Origin: UMGS1279 sp045536815
GTDB lineage: Bacteria > Bacillota > Clostridia > Oscillospirales > Acutalibacteraceae
DNA: 64,000 nucleotides
Direction of reading: 5' to 3'
NCBI GenBank assembly: GCA_045536815.1
Contig: JAZSOH010000008.1
Coordinates: 13,173 to 77,172, forward strand
The notes below the pieces were generated by a model. That model worked only from the letters and a program-made list of their open reading frames with translations. It was not told the origin of the DNA and ran no database searches. The position numbers and the translations under genes are program-made. Positions within the stretch are counted from its first letter, which is position 1. Every line of letters begins with the position of its first letter. Positions 42,647 to 52,082 of the stretch are shown here, piece after piece.

Positions 42647-43258
42647 ATGTCCCAAAAAACTAAAATTGCCGTTTTGGTTTCGGGTGGCGGAACAAATCTT
42701 CAGGCGCTTATAGATGCCCAAAGCAGCGGCATTTTAAAAAGCGGAGAAATCTCACTTGTTGTTTCCAATAATGAGGGGGCTTATGCTCTTTTAAGGGCAG
42801 AGAAGGCCGGCATTAAAAACATAGTTATTTCTAAAAAGGCTTTAGGTAAAGAAAGGTTTGAAGAAAAGCTTATTGCCACCTTAGAACAAGAGGGAATAGA
42901 AATAATTGTTCTTGCAGGGTTTATGGTTATACTTAGTGAGAATTTTACAAGTAGATATCCAAAACGCATAATAAACGTTCACCCTGCCCTTATTCCATCT
43001 TTTTGTGGCGAAGGTTTTTATGGACTTCGCGTACACGAGGCGGCGCTTAGCTATGGTGTTAAGGTGACGGGTGCTACGGTGCACTTTGTTAACGAGATAC
43101 CCGACGGCGGCGAGATAATTATGCAAAAGGCCGTTGAAATTTGCGAGGGTGATACACCCGAAATTTTGCAAAAGAGGGTAATGGAAGAGGCCGAGTGGAA
43201 GATTTTACCTTTGGCGGTTGAAAAGGTTTCAAAAGAATTTATGAATATTAAGGGGTAG
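42647..43258 (+). CDS. purN: GAR transformylase
   Basis: A 203-aa folate-dependent formyltransferase. IAVLVSGGGTNLQALIDA is the phosphate site. The catalytic set Asn-His-Asp is in RIINVHPALIPSF, VHFVNEIPDGGEII and related segments (H of NVHPALIP and D of PDGG). It uses 10-formyl-THF, which Fhs downstream can supply. Confidence 0.96.
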   Translation: MSQKTKIAVLVSGGGTNLQALIDAQSSGILKSGEISLVVSNNEGAYALLRAEKAGIKNIVISKKALGKERFEEKLIATLEQEGIEIIVLAGFMVILSENFTSRYPKRIINVHPALIPSFCGEGFYGLRVHEAALSYGVKVTGATVHFVNEIPDGGEIIMQKAVEICEGDTPEILQKRVMEEAEWKILPLAVEKVSKEFMNIKG

Positions 43259-43263
43259 TAGAT

Positions 43264-43980
43264 ATGGAAATTAAAACTCTTGAAAATGAACTTAACTCAC
43301 TAAAATACCACGGCAGAGGAATTATAATCGGCAAAAGCGCCGATGGGAAAAAGGCGGTTACCGCATATTTTATTATGGGTAGAAGCGAAAACAGTCGTAA
43401 CAGAGTTTTTGTGGAGGACGGCGAGGGCATCAGAACAAAGGCTTTCGATGAATCTAAAATGGTTGACCCCCACCTTATCATCTATGCTCCCGTTAGGGTT
43501 TTAGGAAATAAAACAATTGTTACAAACGGCGACCAAACCGATACAATTTATGAGCTTATGGATAGGCAAATGACCTTCGAACAAGCACTTCGCACAAGAG
43601 AGTTTGAAGATGACACACCTAACTTTACTCCTAGAATTTCGGGTATTATCCGTAGAGAAAACGGAGATATCAATTTTGCTATGTCTATTCTAAAATCGGC
43701 AGAAGGTGACAGTAGTTCTTGCCAAAGATACACCTTTGCTTATTCTAACCCTATTGCTGGTAAAGCTAAATTTATTCATACATATAATGCGGACGGCAAC
43801 CCACTTCCAAGCTTCGAGGGCGAGCCAAAAACCTTGAGCTTACCCGACACTGATATTGACAGTTTAACCGATATTATCTGGGATAATTTGAACAGTGAAA
43901 ATAAGGTTTCTCTTTTTGTTAGATATATTGATATTGAAACCGGCGAGTACGAGTCAAGAATAGTAAACAAAAATAAGTAA
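43264..43980 (+). CDS. purO: archaeal-type IMP cyclohydrolase (PurO family)
   Basis: A 238-aa protein of the IMP_cyclohyd family, closing FAICAR to IMP. KYHGRGIIIGKSADGKKAV and YFIMGRSENSRNRVF match the PurO opening, in which GR and a Ser/Arg-rich strand bind the nucleotide; PNFTPRISGII and CQRYTFAY are further family stretches. It sits directly before an AICAR transformylase that has no cyclohydrolase domain, so the two together replace bifunctional PurH. PurO was first described in methanogens; bacterial copies paired with a stand-alone transformylase occur in Clostridia. Confidence 0.88.
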   Translation: MEIKTLENELNSLKYHGRGIIIGKSADGKKAVTAYFIMGRSENSRNRVFVEDGEGIRTKAFDESKMVDPHLIIYAPVRVLGNKTIVTNGDQTDTIYELMDRQMTFEQALRTREFEDDTPNFTPRISGIIRRENGDINFAMSILKSAEGDSSSCQRYTFAYSNPIAGKAKFIHTYNADGNPLPSFEGEPKTLSLPDTDIDSLTDIIWDNLNSENKVSLFVRYIDIETGEYESRIVNKNK

Positions 43981-43994
43981 TTGGAGAATAAAAG

Positions 43995-45179
43995 ATGAAA
44001 GAATTTGAACTTAAATACGGTTGTAACCCAAATCAAAAACCTGCAAAAATCTTTATGAAGGACGGCAAAGAGCTTCCTATTGAAATTCTTTGCGGCAGAC
44101 CCGGTTTTATAAATTTTTTAGATGCTTTTAACGCTTGGCAGCTTGTTAAGGAGCTTAAAGAGGCGTTGGGACTTCCCGCTGTTACTTCCTTTAAACACGT
44201 TAGCCCCACATCTGCTGCAGTTGGTATTCCGCTTTCCGATAAGCTTAAAAAAGCCTGCTTTGTAGATGATATTGAGGGACTCGATGAGTCGCCTTTAGCT
44301 TGTGCCTATGCAAGAGCTAGAGGTACTGACCGTATGTGTTCTTTTGGCGACTGGGTTGCCCTTTCTGATGTTTGTGATAAAACAACCGCTTTGATGATTA
44401 AGCGTGAGGTTTCCGATGGCGTTATTGCTCCCGGTTATGAGCCCGAAGCACTTGAAATTTTAAAGACAAAGAGAAACGGAAACTATAATATCGTTAAAAT
44501 TGACCCCGACTATGTTCCCGAGGAAATAGAACATAAGGATGTTTTCGGCATTACTTTCGAACAGGGCAGAAACAATTTTAAAATAAATAAAGAACTTCTT
44601 TCAAATATCGTAACTGCTAATAAAGAGCTTCCCGAGAGCGCAGTTCGTGATCTTATAATTTCTCTTATTACACTTAAATATACGCAGTCTAACTCGGTTT
44701 GCTATGCAACCGACGGACAGGCTATCGGTGTTGGCGCTGGTCAGCAGTCCCGTATACACTGTACACGTTTGGCAGGAACTAAGGCTGACACTTGGTTTTT
44801 ACGTCAACACGATAAGGTGCTTTCCTTGCCGTTTAAGGCAGATATTGCACGTCCTACACGCGATAACGTTATTGATGGTTATATTAACCGTAACGAAGAG
44901 GACGTTTGTGCAGACGGAAACTGGGAAAAATACTTCACCTGTAAGCCAGAACCGCTTACAGATGAGGATATAAAAACATATCTTGCGACTATTGATGGTG
45001 TTGCACTTGGTTCTGACGCTTTCTTCCCGTTTGACGATAATATTGAAAGGGCTAAAAGAAGCGGCGTAAAATATATTGCCGAACCCGGTGGCTCTATTCG
45101 AGATGACGTTGTTATCGAGTGTGCCGATAAATACAAAATGGTTATGGCATTTACAGGAATGAGACTTTTCCATCACTAA
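43995..45179 (+). CDS. purV: stand-alone AICAR transformylase (PurV / PurH C-terminal part)
   Basis: A 394-aa AICAR formyltransferase equal to the C-terminal domain of PurH. It opens with LKYGCNPNQKPAKIF and contains PAVTSFKHVSPTSAAVG (the Lys-His catalytic pair), YTQSNSVCYATDGQAIGVGAGQQSRIHCTRLAG and SDAFFPFDDNIE. The MGS-like IMP cyclohydrolase domain of about 200 residues that normally begins PurH is missing. Its job is done by the PurO-family gene 14 nt upstream. Its substrate ZMP is the ligand of the riboswitch at the head of the operon. Confidence 0.95.
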   Translation: MKEFELKYGCNPNQKPAKIFMKDGKELPIEILCGRPGFINFLDAFNAWQLVKELKEALGLPAVTSFKHVSPTSAAVGIPLSDKLKKACFVDDIEGLDESPLACAYARARGTDRMCSFGDWVALSDVCDKTTALMIKREVSDGVIAPGYEPEALEILKTKRNGNYNIVKIDPDYVPEEIEHKDVFGITFEQGRNNFKINKELLSNIVTANKELPESAVRDLIISLITLKYTQSNSVCYATDGQAIGVGAGQQSRIHCTRLAGTKADTWFLRQHDKVLSLPFKADIARPTRDNVIDGYINRNEEDVCADGNWEKYFTCKPEPLTDEDIKTYLATIDGVALGSDAFFPFDDNIERAKRSGVKYIAEPGGSIRDDVVIECADKYKMVMAFTGMRLFHH

Positions 45180-45199
45180 TTTTAACTTGAGGGAATAAT

Positions 45200-46465
45200 A
45201 TGAAGATTTTAGTTGTAGGTGGCGGTGGCAGAGAACACGCCATCATTAAAAAGCTTAAAAGCAGTAAAGAAGTAAGCGAAATTTTTGCCCTGCCCGGAAA
45301 TGGTGGAATGGCAAAGGACGCGACTTTAATTAACATTTCGGCTACAGATATACCTGCTATTGTTGATTTCGCAGTAGAGAATAAGGTTGATTACGCCGTT
45401 GTTGCCCCCGATGACCCGCTTGTTTTAGGCGCGGTTGATGCGTTGGAGGAAAAGGGAATTCCTTGTTTTGGACCTAGAAAAAATGCGGCGATAATCGAAG
45501 GCAGTAAGGTTTTTTCTAAAAACCTTATGAAAAAATATAATATCCCTACCGCAAGGTATGAGGTTTTTGACAGCGCAAACGATGCACTTAAATATCTTGA
45601 AACCGCCCCCATTCCAACTGTAATTAAGGCAGATGGACTGGCTCTTGGTAAAGGCGTTATAATCGCAAACACCTTGGAGGAGGCGAAAACTGCAGTTGTT
45701 TCAATAATGGAGGACAAGGCTTTTGGTAAAAGCGGCGACCACATCGTTATTGAAGAGTTTTTAGAGGGCCCCGAGGTTTCGGTGCTGGCCTTTACCGACG
45801 GAAAAACTGTTGTTCCTATGATTTCTTCTATGGACCATAAAAGAGCAGGGGACAATGATACAGGTCTCAATACCGGTGGTATGGGAACCATCGCACCCAA
45901 CCCTTATTATACCGAAGAAATTAAAAAGGTATGTATGGAAAAAATCTTTCTTCCCACAATTAGCGCTATGAATAGCGAGGGTAGAACCTTCAAAGGTTGC
46001 CTTTATTTCGGCCTTATGATTACTGCCGACGGCCCTAAGGTTATTGAATATAACTGTCGCTTTGGCGATCCCGAAACACAGGTTGTTTTACCCCTTCTTG
46101 AAAGCGATTTGCTTACAGTTATGATGGCTACAACAAACGGGACACTTAGCGAGACTGAGGTTAAGTTCAGCAATAAAAATGCCGCTTGTGTAATTATGGC
46201 TTCCAAGGGTTATCCAACCGCTTATGAAAAGGGCTTTGAGATAAATATACCCGCCGAAATTGAGGACAATGTTTATGTTGCGGGCGCAAAGCTTTCAGAT
46301 GGTAAGCTTCTTACAAACGGCGGTAGAGTTCTTGGCGCTACATCAGTAGCCGATACCCTTTCAGACGCTATTGAGGGCGCATATAATTTAGTAAAACAAA
46401 TAAGCTTTGATAATGCGTATTATCGAACCGATATCGGTGCAAAGGCGCTGAAGGCAACAAAATAA
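45200..46465 (+). CDS. purD: phosphoribosylamine-glycine ligase
   Basis: A 421-aa ATP-grasp GAR synthetase. KILVVGGGGREHAI is the N-terminal signature. VIKADGLALGKGVIIA, EEFLEGPEVSVLAFTDG, NTGGMGTIAPNPYY and EYNCRFGDPETQ follow. Length is standard. Confidence 0.97.
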   Translation: MKILVVGGGGREHAIIKKLKSSKEVSEIFALPGNGGMAKDATLINISATDIPAIVDFAVENKVDYAVVAPDDPLVLGAVDALEEKGIPCFGPRKNAAIIEGSKVFSKNLMKKYNIPTARYEVFDSANDALKYLETAPIPTVIKADGLALGKGVIIANTLEEAKTAVVSIMEDKAFGKSGDHIVIEEFLEGPEVSVLAFTDGKTVVPMISSMDHKRAGDNDTGLNTGGMGTIAPNPYYTEEIKKVCMEKIFLPTISAMNSEGRTFKGCLYFGLMITADGPKVIEYNCRFGDPETQVVLPLLESDLLTVMMATTNGTLSETEVKFSNKNAACVIMASKGYPTAYEKGFEINIPAEIEDNVYVAGAKLSDGKLLTNGGRVLGATSVADTLSDAIEGAYNLVKQISFDNAYYRTDIGAKALKATK

Positions 46466-46477
46466 GGAGAATTTGAA

Positions 46478-49400
46478 ATGGTATACAGAGTTTATGTTGA
46501 GAAGAAAAAAGAACTGGCTCATGAGGCGAATTCGCTTTTAAATGAGCTTAAAAACCTTGTTGGCATTTCAGGTTTAGAAAGCCTTCGTGTAATAAATCGC
46601 TATGATGTTGAAAATATTGAGGAAAAGCTTTTTGAAAAAGCAGTAAATACAATTTTTTCTGAGCCACAGTTAGATGTTGCATCAGGTGAAATTGAAACAA
46701 ACGGCGACACAGTTTTTGCGGTTGAGCCTCTTCCCGGTCAGTTTGACCAAAGGGCAGATTCTGCCGCACAGTGCATCCAGCTTCAAAGTCAGGGTGAGCG
46801 CCCTATCGTTCGCTCTGCTAAGGTTTATGTTTTGGGCGGAAAGCTTAGCAAAAGCGATATTGAAACCATAAAGAAATATGTAATAAACGCAGTAGAAAGC
46901 AGAGAGGCTTCTTTAGAAAAGCCCGAAACACTTGTTAGCGAATATGCGGTTCCCGAAAAGGTCGCAATTGTTGACGGGTTTATAAAGCTTGACGAAAAGG
47001 GCCTTGAGGAACTTCTTTCTACTTTGGGTCTTGCAATGGATATTGATGACCTACGCTTTTTACAGGATTACTTTAAAAACGAAGAAAAACGCGACCCAAC
47101 AATTACTGAAATTCGTGTTGTTGACACCTATTGGTCTGACCACTGCCGTCATACTACCTTCTCAACACATATTGAGGGTGTAAAAATTGAGGATGAGGCA
47201 GTTAGGGAGGCTTATGACCGCTATCTTGCGGCGAGAGAAGAGGTATACGGCAAAGAAAAGGCCGCAAAACGTCCTCAAACTCTTATGGATATTGCAACTA
47301 TTGCGGTTAAGGTGCTTAAAAAGAGGGGAGAGCTTCCCGAATTAGACGAAAGCGAAGAAATTAACGCTTGTTCAATTCATGTTACTGCCGAAATTGACGG
47401 CGAAGAGCAGGATTGGCTGCTTATGTTTAAAAACGAAACACATAACCACCCAACCGAAATTGAGCCTTTTGGCGGCGCCGCAACTTGTATAGGCGGTTGC
47501 ATACGTGACCCGCTTTCAGGACGCGCATTTGTACATCAGGCAATGCGTGTTACGGGTGCGGCCGACCCAAGAAAAGCTATTGCAGAAACCTTGCCAGGCA
47601 AGCTCCCTCAAAGAAAGCTTTGCCAAACTGCAGCGGCGGGTTATTCTTCTTATGGTAACCAAATCGGCCTTGCAACAGGCCACGTTGCCGAAATTTATCA
47701 CGAAGGCTTTGTTGCAAAGCGCTTAGAGTGCGGTGCGGTTGTTGCAGCTGCCCCTGCATATAATGTTCGCCGTGAAAGGCCCGAGGCAGGCGACAAGGTT
47801 ATCTTACTTGGCGGAAGAACAGGTCGTGACGGCATAGGCGGTGCTACAGGTTCTTCAAAAACCCATAATATGAAGAGCCTTACAACAATGGCTTCCGAGG
47901 TGCAAAAGGGTAATGCCCCCGAAGAGAGAAAAATTCAGCGCCTCTTTAGAAACCCCGAGGTTACAAGGCTTATTAAACGTTGTAACGACTTTGGTGCAGG
48001 TGGTGTTTCGGTTGCTATTGGCGAACTTGCTGATGGTCTTAAAATTGATTTAGATGCAGTTCGTAAAAAATACGATGGACTTGATGGAACAGAACTTGCC
48101 ATTTCGGAATCTCAGGAAAGAATGGCGGTTGTTGTTGAAGATAAAGATGTTGAAAAGTTTATAGCTTATGCCAGCGAGGAAAACCTCGAAGCATATTTGG
48201 TTGCTACTGTAACAAAAGAGGCCAGAATGGTTATGAATTGGAAGGGTCAGGTTGTTGCAAACCTTAGCCGCGAATTCCTTAATACCAACGGCGCCTCAAA
48301 GAAAACAACTGTTATGGTTGATAAAAGGGATTTAAGCGCTTTCAGTAATGCACTTTATCCCGACCTTCGCACAATGGCTTCTTCACTTAAAACTGCAAGT
48401 CGCAGAGGTCTTGTAGAGCGTTTTGACGGTTCTATCGGTGCAGGTTCAATTCTTATGCCATTTGGCGGCAAAACTCAAAAAACTCCCGCACAGGCTATGG
48501 CGGCGCTTTTGCCAACCCTTCCGGGACAAAAAACAAACTCTGCAAGTGTCATGGCATATGGTATGGACCCCGACACAATGAGCGTCGACCCGTATACAGG
48601 TGCTCGTGCGGCGGTTTATAGCTCGGTTGCTAAAATCGTTGCTGCGGGTGCAGATTATAAAGATGCATATCTTACTTTACAGGAATTTTTTGAAAGGCTT
48701 CGTACCGAGCCTAACCGTTGGGGTAAACCATTTGCAGCACTGCTCGGCGCTATGGATGCACAGCTAGAACTAAATGCTGCAGCTATAGGCGGTAAGGATT
48801 CTATGTCGGGAACCTTTATGGATAAGGATGTTCCACCAACCCTTATTTCCTTTGCTATTGCGCCCATTAAGGCAGAAAAGGTTATTTCTCCTGAATTTAA
48901 AGAGGCAGGACATCCCGTTTATCTTTTCGCACCTGTAGGTGAGGGCGCCGAGGCTACAAAAGAGGCTTGGGAAATTTTCCATACGCTTTGTGAGGAAGGT
49001 GCAGTTAAGGCCGCTTGGGCGGTTGAAAATGGCATCGGCGAAGCGGTTATGAAGATGTCATTTGGTAACGAAATTGGTTTTAAGTCTTTAGTAGACACTA
49101 AAAACTTCCATAATACAATGATGTATGATTTCATAGTTGCAGAGCTTGATAGGGAAATCGATAGCAAGTGCGCTATGAAGATTGGTGTAACTTTAGGTGA
49201 ACCCGTAATTACACTTGGTGACGATACGGCTACTATTAAAGAACTTATTTCTCTTAACGAGAGTGTTTTAGAGAATGTTTTCCCCACAAATGCAAAAGAT
49301 AAAGAAGTAGCAGTTCCTACCTTTGAATATAAAAATTCAGTAGACTCTGCACCTAGTATTAAGGTTGCTCGTCCTAAGGTTTTGATTCCTGTTTTCCCGG

Positions 49401-50167
49401 GAACAAACTGTGAATATGATTCTGCAAAGGCGGTTGAAAACGCAGGCGCCGAGGCGGACATTGTCGTTATTAAAAACCTTACTGCAGATGATGTTTCGCG
49501 TTCTATTGAACTTGTAACAAAGAAAATTTCCGAGTCGCAAATTATCTTTATTCCCGGCGGTTTCTCGGGCGGTGATGAGCCTGACGGTTCTGCTAAATTT
49601 ATCACAGCATTCTTTAGAAATCCCTCTATTAAAGAGCAGGTTGCAAACCTTTTAGATAAGCGCGACGGACTTATGTGCGGTATTTGTAACGGCTTCCAGG
49701 CTCTTATTAAGCTTGGCCTTGTGCCTTATGGTAAGATTATTGATACTGACGATACCTGTCCGACACTTACCTATAATACAATTGGCCGACATCAGTCTAA
49801 AATTGTTCGCACAAGGGTTTGTACAAATAAATCTCCTTGGCTTAAAGGTACAAAAGTTGGCGATGTTTATACAGTTCCCATTTCTCACGGTGAAGGTCGC
49901 TTCCTTGCGTCTGAGGAGCTTATAAATAAACTTGCTGAGAACGGACAAATTGCCACACAGTATGTTGATTTAAATGGCATTCCTTCAATGGATACAGAGT
50001 TTAATCCCAACGGCTCAATCTCAGCTATTGAAGGCATTATTTCACCTGATGGTAGAGTTATTGGTAAGATGGGACACTCTGAACGTATTGGTGACAACCT
50101 TTATAAAAACGTTGTTGGCGAGTACGATATGAAGCTATTCCACTCTGCAGTTGAGTATTTTAAATAA
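46478..50167 (+). CDS. purL: FGAM synthase, single-chain (large) PurL
   Basis: A 1229-aa formylglycinamidine ribonucleotide synthase of the long type, with the glutaminase fused at the C-terminus instead of separate PurS, PurQ and small PurL. Central ATP/FGAR site: DTYWSDHCRHTTFSTH, FKNETHNHPTEIEPFGGAATCIGGCIRD, GGRTGRDGIGGAT, CNDFGAGGVSVAIGELADG. The C-terminal triad glutaminase has VFPGTNCEYDSA, LMCGICNGFQALIKLG (nucleophile Cys) and SHGEGRF. It lies 12 nt after purD and is the last pur gene before fhs. Confidence 0.97.
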   Translation: MVYRVYVEKKKELAHEANSLLNELKNLVGISGLESLRVINRYDVENIEEKLFEKAVNTIFSEPQLDVASGEIETNGDTVFAVEPLPGQFDQRADSAAQCIQLQSQGERPIVRSAKVYVLGGKLSKSDIETIKKYVINAVESREASLEKPETLVSEYAVPEKVAIVDGFIKLDEKGLEELLSTLGLAMDIDDLRFLQDYFKNEEKRDPTITEIRVVDTYWSDHCRHTTFSTHIEGVKIEDEAVREAYDRYLAAREEVYGKEKAAKRPQTLMDIATIAVKVLKKRGELPELDESEEINACSIHVTAEIDGEEQDWLLMFKNETHNHPTEIEPFGGAATCIGGCIRDPLSGRAFVHQAMRVTGAADPRKAIAETLPGKLPQRKLCQTAAAGYSSYGNQIGLATGHVAEIYHEGFVAKRLECGAVVAAAPAYNVRRERPEAGDKVILLGGRTGRDGIGGATGSSKTHNMKSLTTMASEVQKGNAPEERKIQRLFRNPEVTRLIKRCNDFGAGGVSVAIGELADGLKIDLDAVRKKYDGLDGTELAISESQERMAVVVEDKDVEKFIAYASEENLEAYLVATVTKEARMVMNWKGQVVANLSREFLNTNGASKKTTVMVDKRDLSAFSNALYPDLRTMASSLKTASRRGLVERFDGSIGAGSILMPFGGKTQKTPAQAMAALLPTLPGQKTNSASVMAYGMDPDTMSVDPYTGARAAVYSSVAKIVAAGADYKDAYLTLQEFFERLRTEPNRWGKPFAALLGAMDAQLELNAAAIGGKDSMSGTFMDKDVPPTLISFAIAPIKAEKVISPEFKEAGHPVYLFAPVGEGAEATKEAWEIFHTLCEEGAVKAAWAVENGIGEAVMKMSFGNEIGFKSLVDTKNFHNTMMYDFIVAELDREIDSKCAMKIGVTLGEPVITLGDDTATIKELISLNESVLENVFPTNAKDKEVAVPTFEYKNSVDSAPSIKVARPKVLIPVFPGTNCEYDSAKAVENAGAEADIVVIKNLTADDVSRSIELVTKKISESQIIFIPGGFSGGDEPDGSAKFITAFFRNPSIKEQVANLLDKRDGLMCGICNGFQALIKLGLVPYGKIIDTDDTCPTLTYNTIGRHQSKIVRTRVCTNKSPWLKGTKVGDVYTVPISHGEGRFLASEELINKLAENGQIATQYVDLNGIPSMDTEFNPNGSISAIEGIISPDGRVIGKMGHSERIGDNLYKNVVGEYDMKLFHSAVEYFK

Positions 50168-50169
50168 CC

Positions 50170-50201
50170 TAGTGTGACAGAATTCGAATCCTGTTACACT
50201 A
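50170..50201 (+). promoter_or_regulatory. 12-bp hairpin in the fhs leader
   Basis: TAGTGTGACAG pairs with CTGTTACACTA around ATTCGAAT. It has no T-run, so it is not an ordinary terminator. Its left arm is, in reverse complement, an 18/19 match to bases 30114-30132 of the pyr leader. The fold resembles an acceptor/T-arm mini-helix with a TTCGAAT loop. It may be an RNA processing or regulatory site, or an operator. Confidence 0.6.
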
Positions 50202-50220
50202 ACATTTTGGAGGTAATATT

Positions 50221-51897
50221 ATGTCTTATAAAACGGATATTGAAATCGCACAGGAATGTGAAATGAAACCTATTACCGAAATAGCAAAAATTGCAAATGT
50301 TGATGAAAAATACATCGAACAATACGGTAAGTACAAGGCAAAAATTGATTTATCTCTTTTAAACGAAACAAAACGTGAAAACGGTAAACTTGTACTTGTA
50401 ACAGCAATTACACCTACCCCTGCAGGCGAGGGAAAAACTACTACAACAATAGGCCTTGCAGATGGTTTAAAGCGTATTGGTAAAAATGTTACAGTTGCAC
50501 TTCGCGAGCCTTCTTTAGGCCCAGTATTTGGTGTTAAGGGCGGTGCCGCAGGCGGCGGTTATGCTCAGGTTGTGCCAATGGAGGATATTAACCTACATTT
50601 TACGGGTGACTTTCACGCAATCGGCGCGGCAAATAACCTTTTGGCCGCAATGCTTGATAATCATATTCAGCAGGGTAACGCACTTGGTATTGACGTTCGT
50701 AAAATCACATGGAAACGCTGTGTTGATATGAACGACCGTCAGCTTCGCTTCGTTGTAGACGGAATGGGCGGTAAGGCAAACGGAGTTCCAAGGGAGGATG
50801 GCTTCGATATTACTGTTGCATCGGAAATTATGGCGGTGCTTTGTCTTTCGAATTCCATAACCGACCTTAAAGAGAGGCTTTCGAAAATTATTGTTGGCTA
50901 CACCTACGATGATAAGCCGGTAACCTGTGGCGAGCTTAATGCTGCGGGTGCAATGACTGCACTTCTTAAAGATGCGCTTAAGCCGAATCTTGTTCAAACT
51001 CTTGAAGGCACTCCTGCTTTTGTTCACGGTGGTCCTTTTGCTAATATTGCTCACGGTTGTAACTCAGTTATGGCGACAAAACTAGCACTTAAAATGGGTG
51101 ACTACGCTATTACTGAGGCGGGCTTTGGTGCTGACCTTGGTGCTGAAAAATTCCTAGATATTAAATGCCGTATGGCAGGGCTTACACCCGACGCAGTGGT
51201 AATTGTTGCTACAGTAAGGGCTCTTAAGATGCATGGCGGTCTCGCAAAAACCGAGCTTGGAACAGAAGATTTGGTGGCTTTAGAAAAGGGTATACCTAAC
51301 CTTCTTCGACACGTTTCTAATATCAAAAACGTTTATAAGCTCCCCGCAGTTGTAGCGGTTAACCGTTTCCCAACTGACACAGATAATGAAATTGATTTCA
51401 TTATAAGAAAGTGTAGAGAGCTTGGCGTAAATACCGTTCTTTCTACCGTTTGGGCAGAGGGCGGTAAAGGTGGCGAAGAGCTCGCAAAAGAGGTTGTTCG
51501 CCTTTGCGAAGAGGAAAAGGGTGATTTCACCTTCTCTTACGAACTCGACGGCACTATTGAAGAAAAAATCGAAAGTGTTGTTAAAAAGGTTTACGGTGGC
51601 GACGGCGTAACATTTATGCCTAACGCTAAAAAGCAAATTGAAAGGCTAACAGAACTGGGCTTTGCAAATTGTCCTGTTTGTATCGCAAAAACACAGTATA
51701 GTTTTTCTGACGACCCCAAAAAGCTTGGCGCCCCAAGTGGCTTTACTGTTACTGTTAAGAATGTTAAAATTTCTGCAGGTGCAGGTTTTATAGTTGTTCT
51801 AACAGGTGATATATTAACAATGCCCGGACTTCCAAAAGTTCCTGCCGCCGAAAAAATTGATGTTGATGAAAACGGCAAAATCACAGGATTATTTTAA
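50221..51897 (+). CDS. fhs: formate-tetrahydrofolate ligase
   Basis: A 558-aa enzyme making 10-formyl-THF from formate, ATP and THF. Motifs: AITPTPAGEGKTTTTIGLADGL (P-loop), LREPSLGPVFGVKGGAAGGGYAQ, NLHFTGDFHAI, EAGFGADLGAEKF and VVAVNRFPTDTD. It follows purL with a 53-nt gap and no visible promoter, so it is probably co-transcribed. Its product feeds PurN and PurV in the same operon, and the enzyme is common in anaerobes that use formate as a one-carbon source. Confidence 0.97.
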   Translation: MSYKTDIEIAQECEMKPITEIAKIANVDEKYIEQYGKYKAKIDLSLLNETKRENGKLVLVTAITPTPAGEGKTTTTIGLADGLKRIGKNVTVALREPSLGPVFGVKGGAAGGGYAQVVPMEDINLHFTGDFHAIGAANNLLAAMLDNHIQQGNALGIDVRKITWKRCVDMNDRQLRFVVDGMGGKANGVPREDGFDITVASEIMAVLCLSNSITDLKERLSKIIVGYTYDDKPVTCGELNAAGAMTALLKDALKPNLVQTLEGTPAFVHGGPFANIAHGCNSVMATKLALKMGDYAITEAGFGADLGAEKFLDIKCRMAGLTPDAVVIVATVRALKMHGGLAKTELGTEDLVALEKGIPNLLRHVSNIKNVYKLPAVVAVNRFPTDTDNEIDFIIRKCRELGVNTVLSTVWAEGGKGGEELAKEVVRLCEEEKGDFTFSYELDGTIEEKIESVVKKVYGGDGVTFMPNAKKQIERLTELGFANCPVCIAKTQYSFSDDPKKLGAPSGFTVTVKNVKISAGAGFIVVLTGDILTMPGLPKVPAAEKIDVDENGKITGLF

Positions 51898-51903
51898 ATG
51901 ATA

Positions 51904-51950
51904 AAAACACCGAAAATTCAAGGATTTTCGGTGTTTTTTCTTTTTTTTAT
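51904..51950 (+). terminator. terminator of the pur-fhs operon
   Basis: AAACACCGAAAAT pairs with ATTTTCGGTGTTT and is followed by TTTCTTTTTTTT. Confidence 0.93.
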
Positions 51951-52010
51951 TACTAAAAAGTAGAAAGATAAATAAAATTGTGTCGAATTTGTAAAATTAG
52001 TGTATTTTGC

Positions 52011-52039
52011 TTGACATTTATACACAAATCGGTTATAAT
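52011..52039 (+). promoter_or_regulatory. promoter of the AbrB-family gene
   Basis: A perfect TTGACA, 17 nt and perfect TATAAT, about 45 nt before the ATG. Confidence 0.92.
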
Positions 52040-52082
52040 TTGTCTACTTTAGTGCTTTTTTGGGCATAGTGGGGGAGATTAA

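Noticed and set aside
46548..49948. Many antisense frames within purL and neighbouring pur genes
   Set aside because: They are shadows of high-confidence enzyme genes, with compositions typical of reverse-frame translation.
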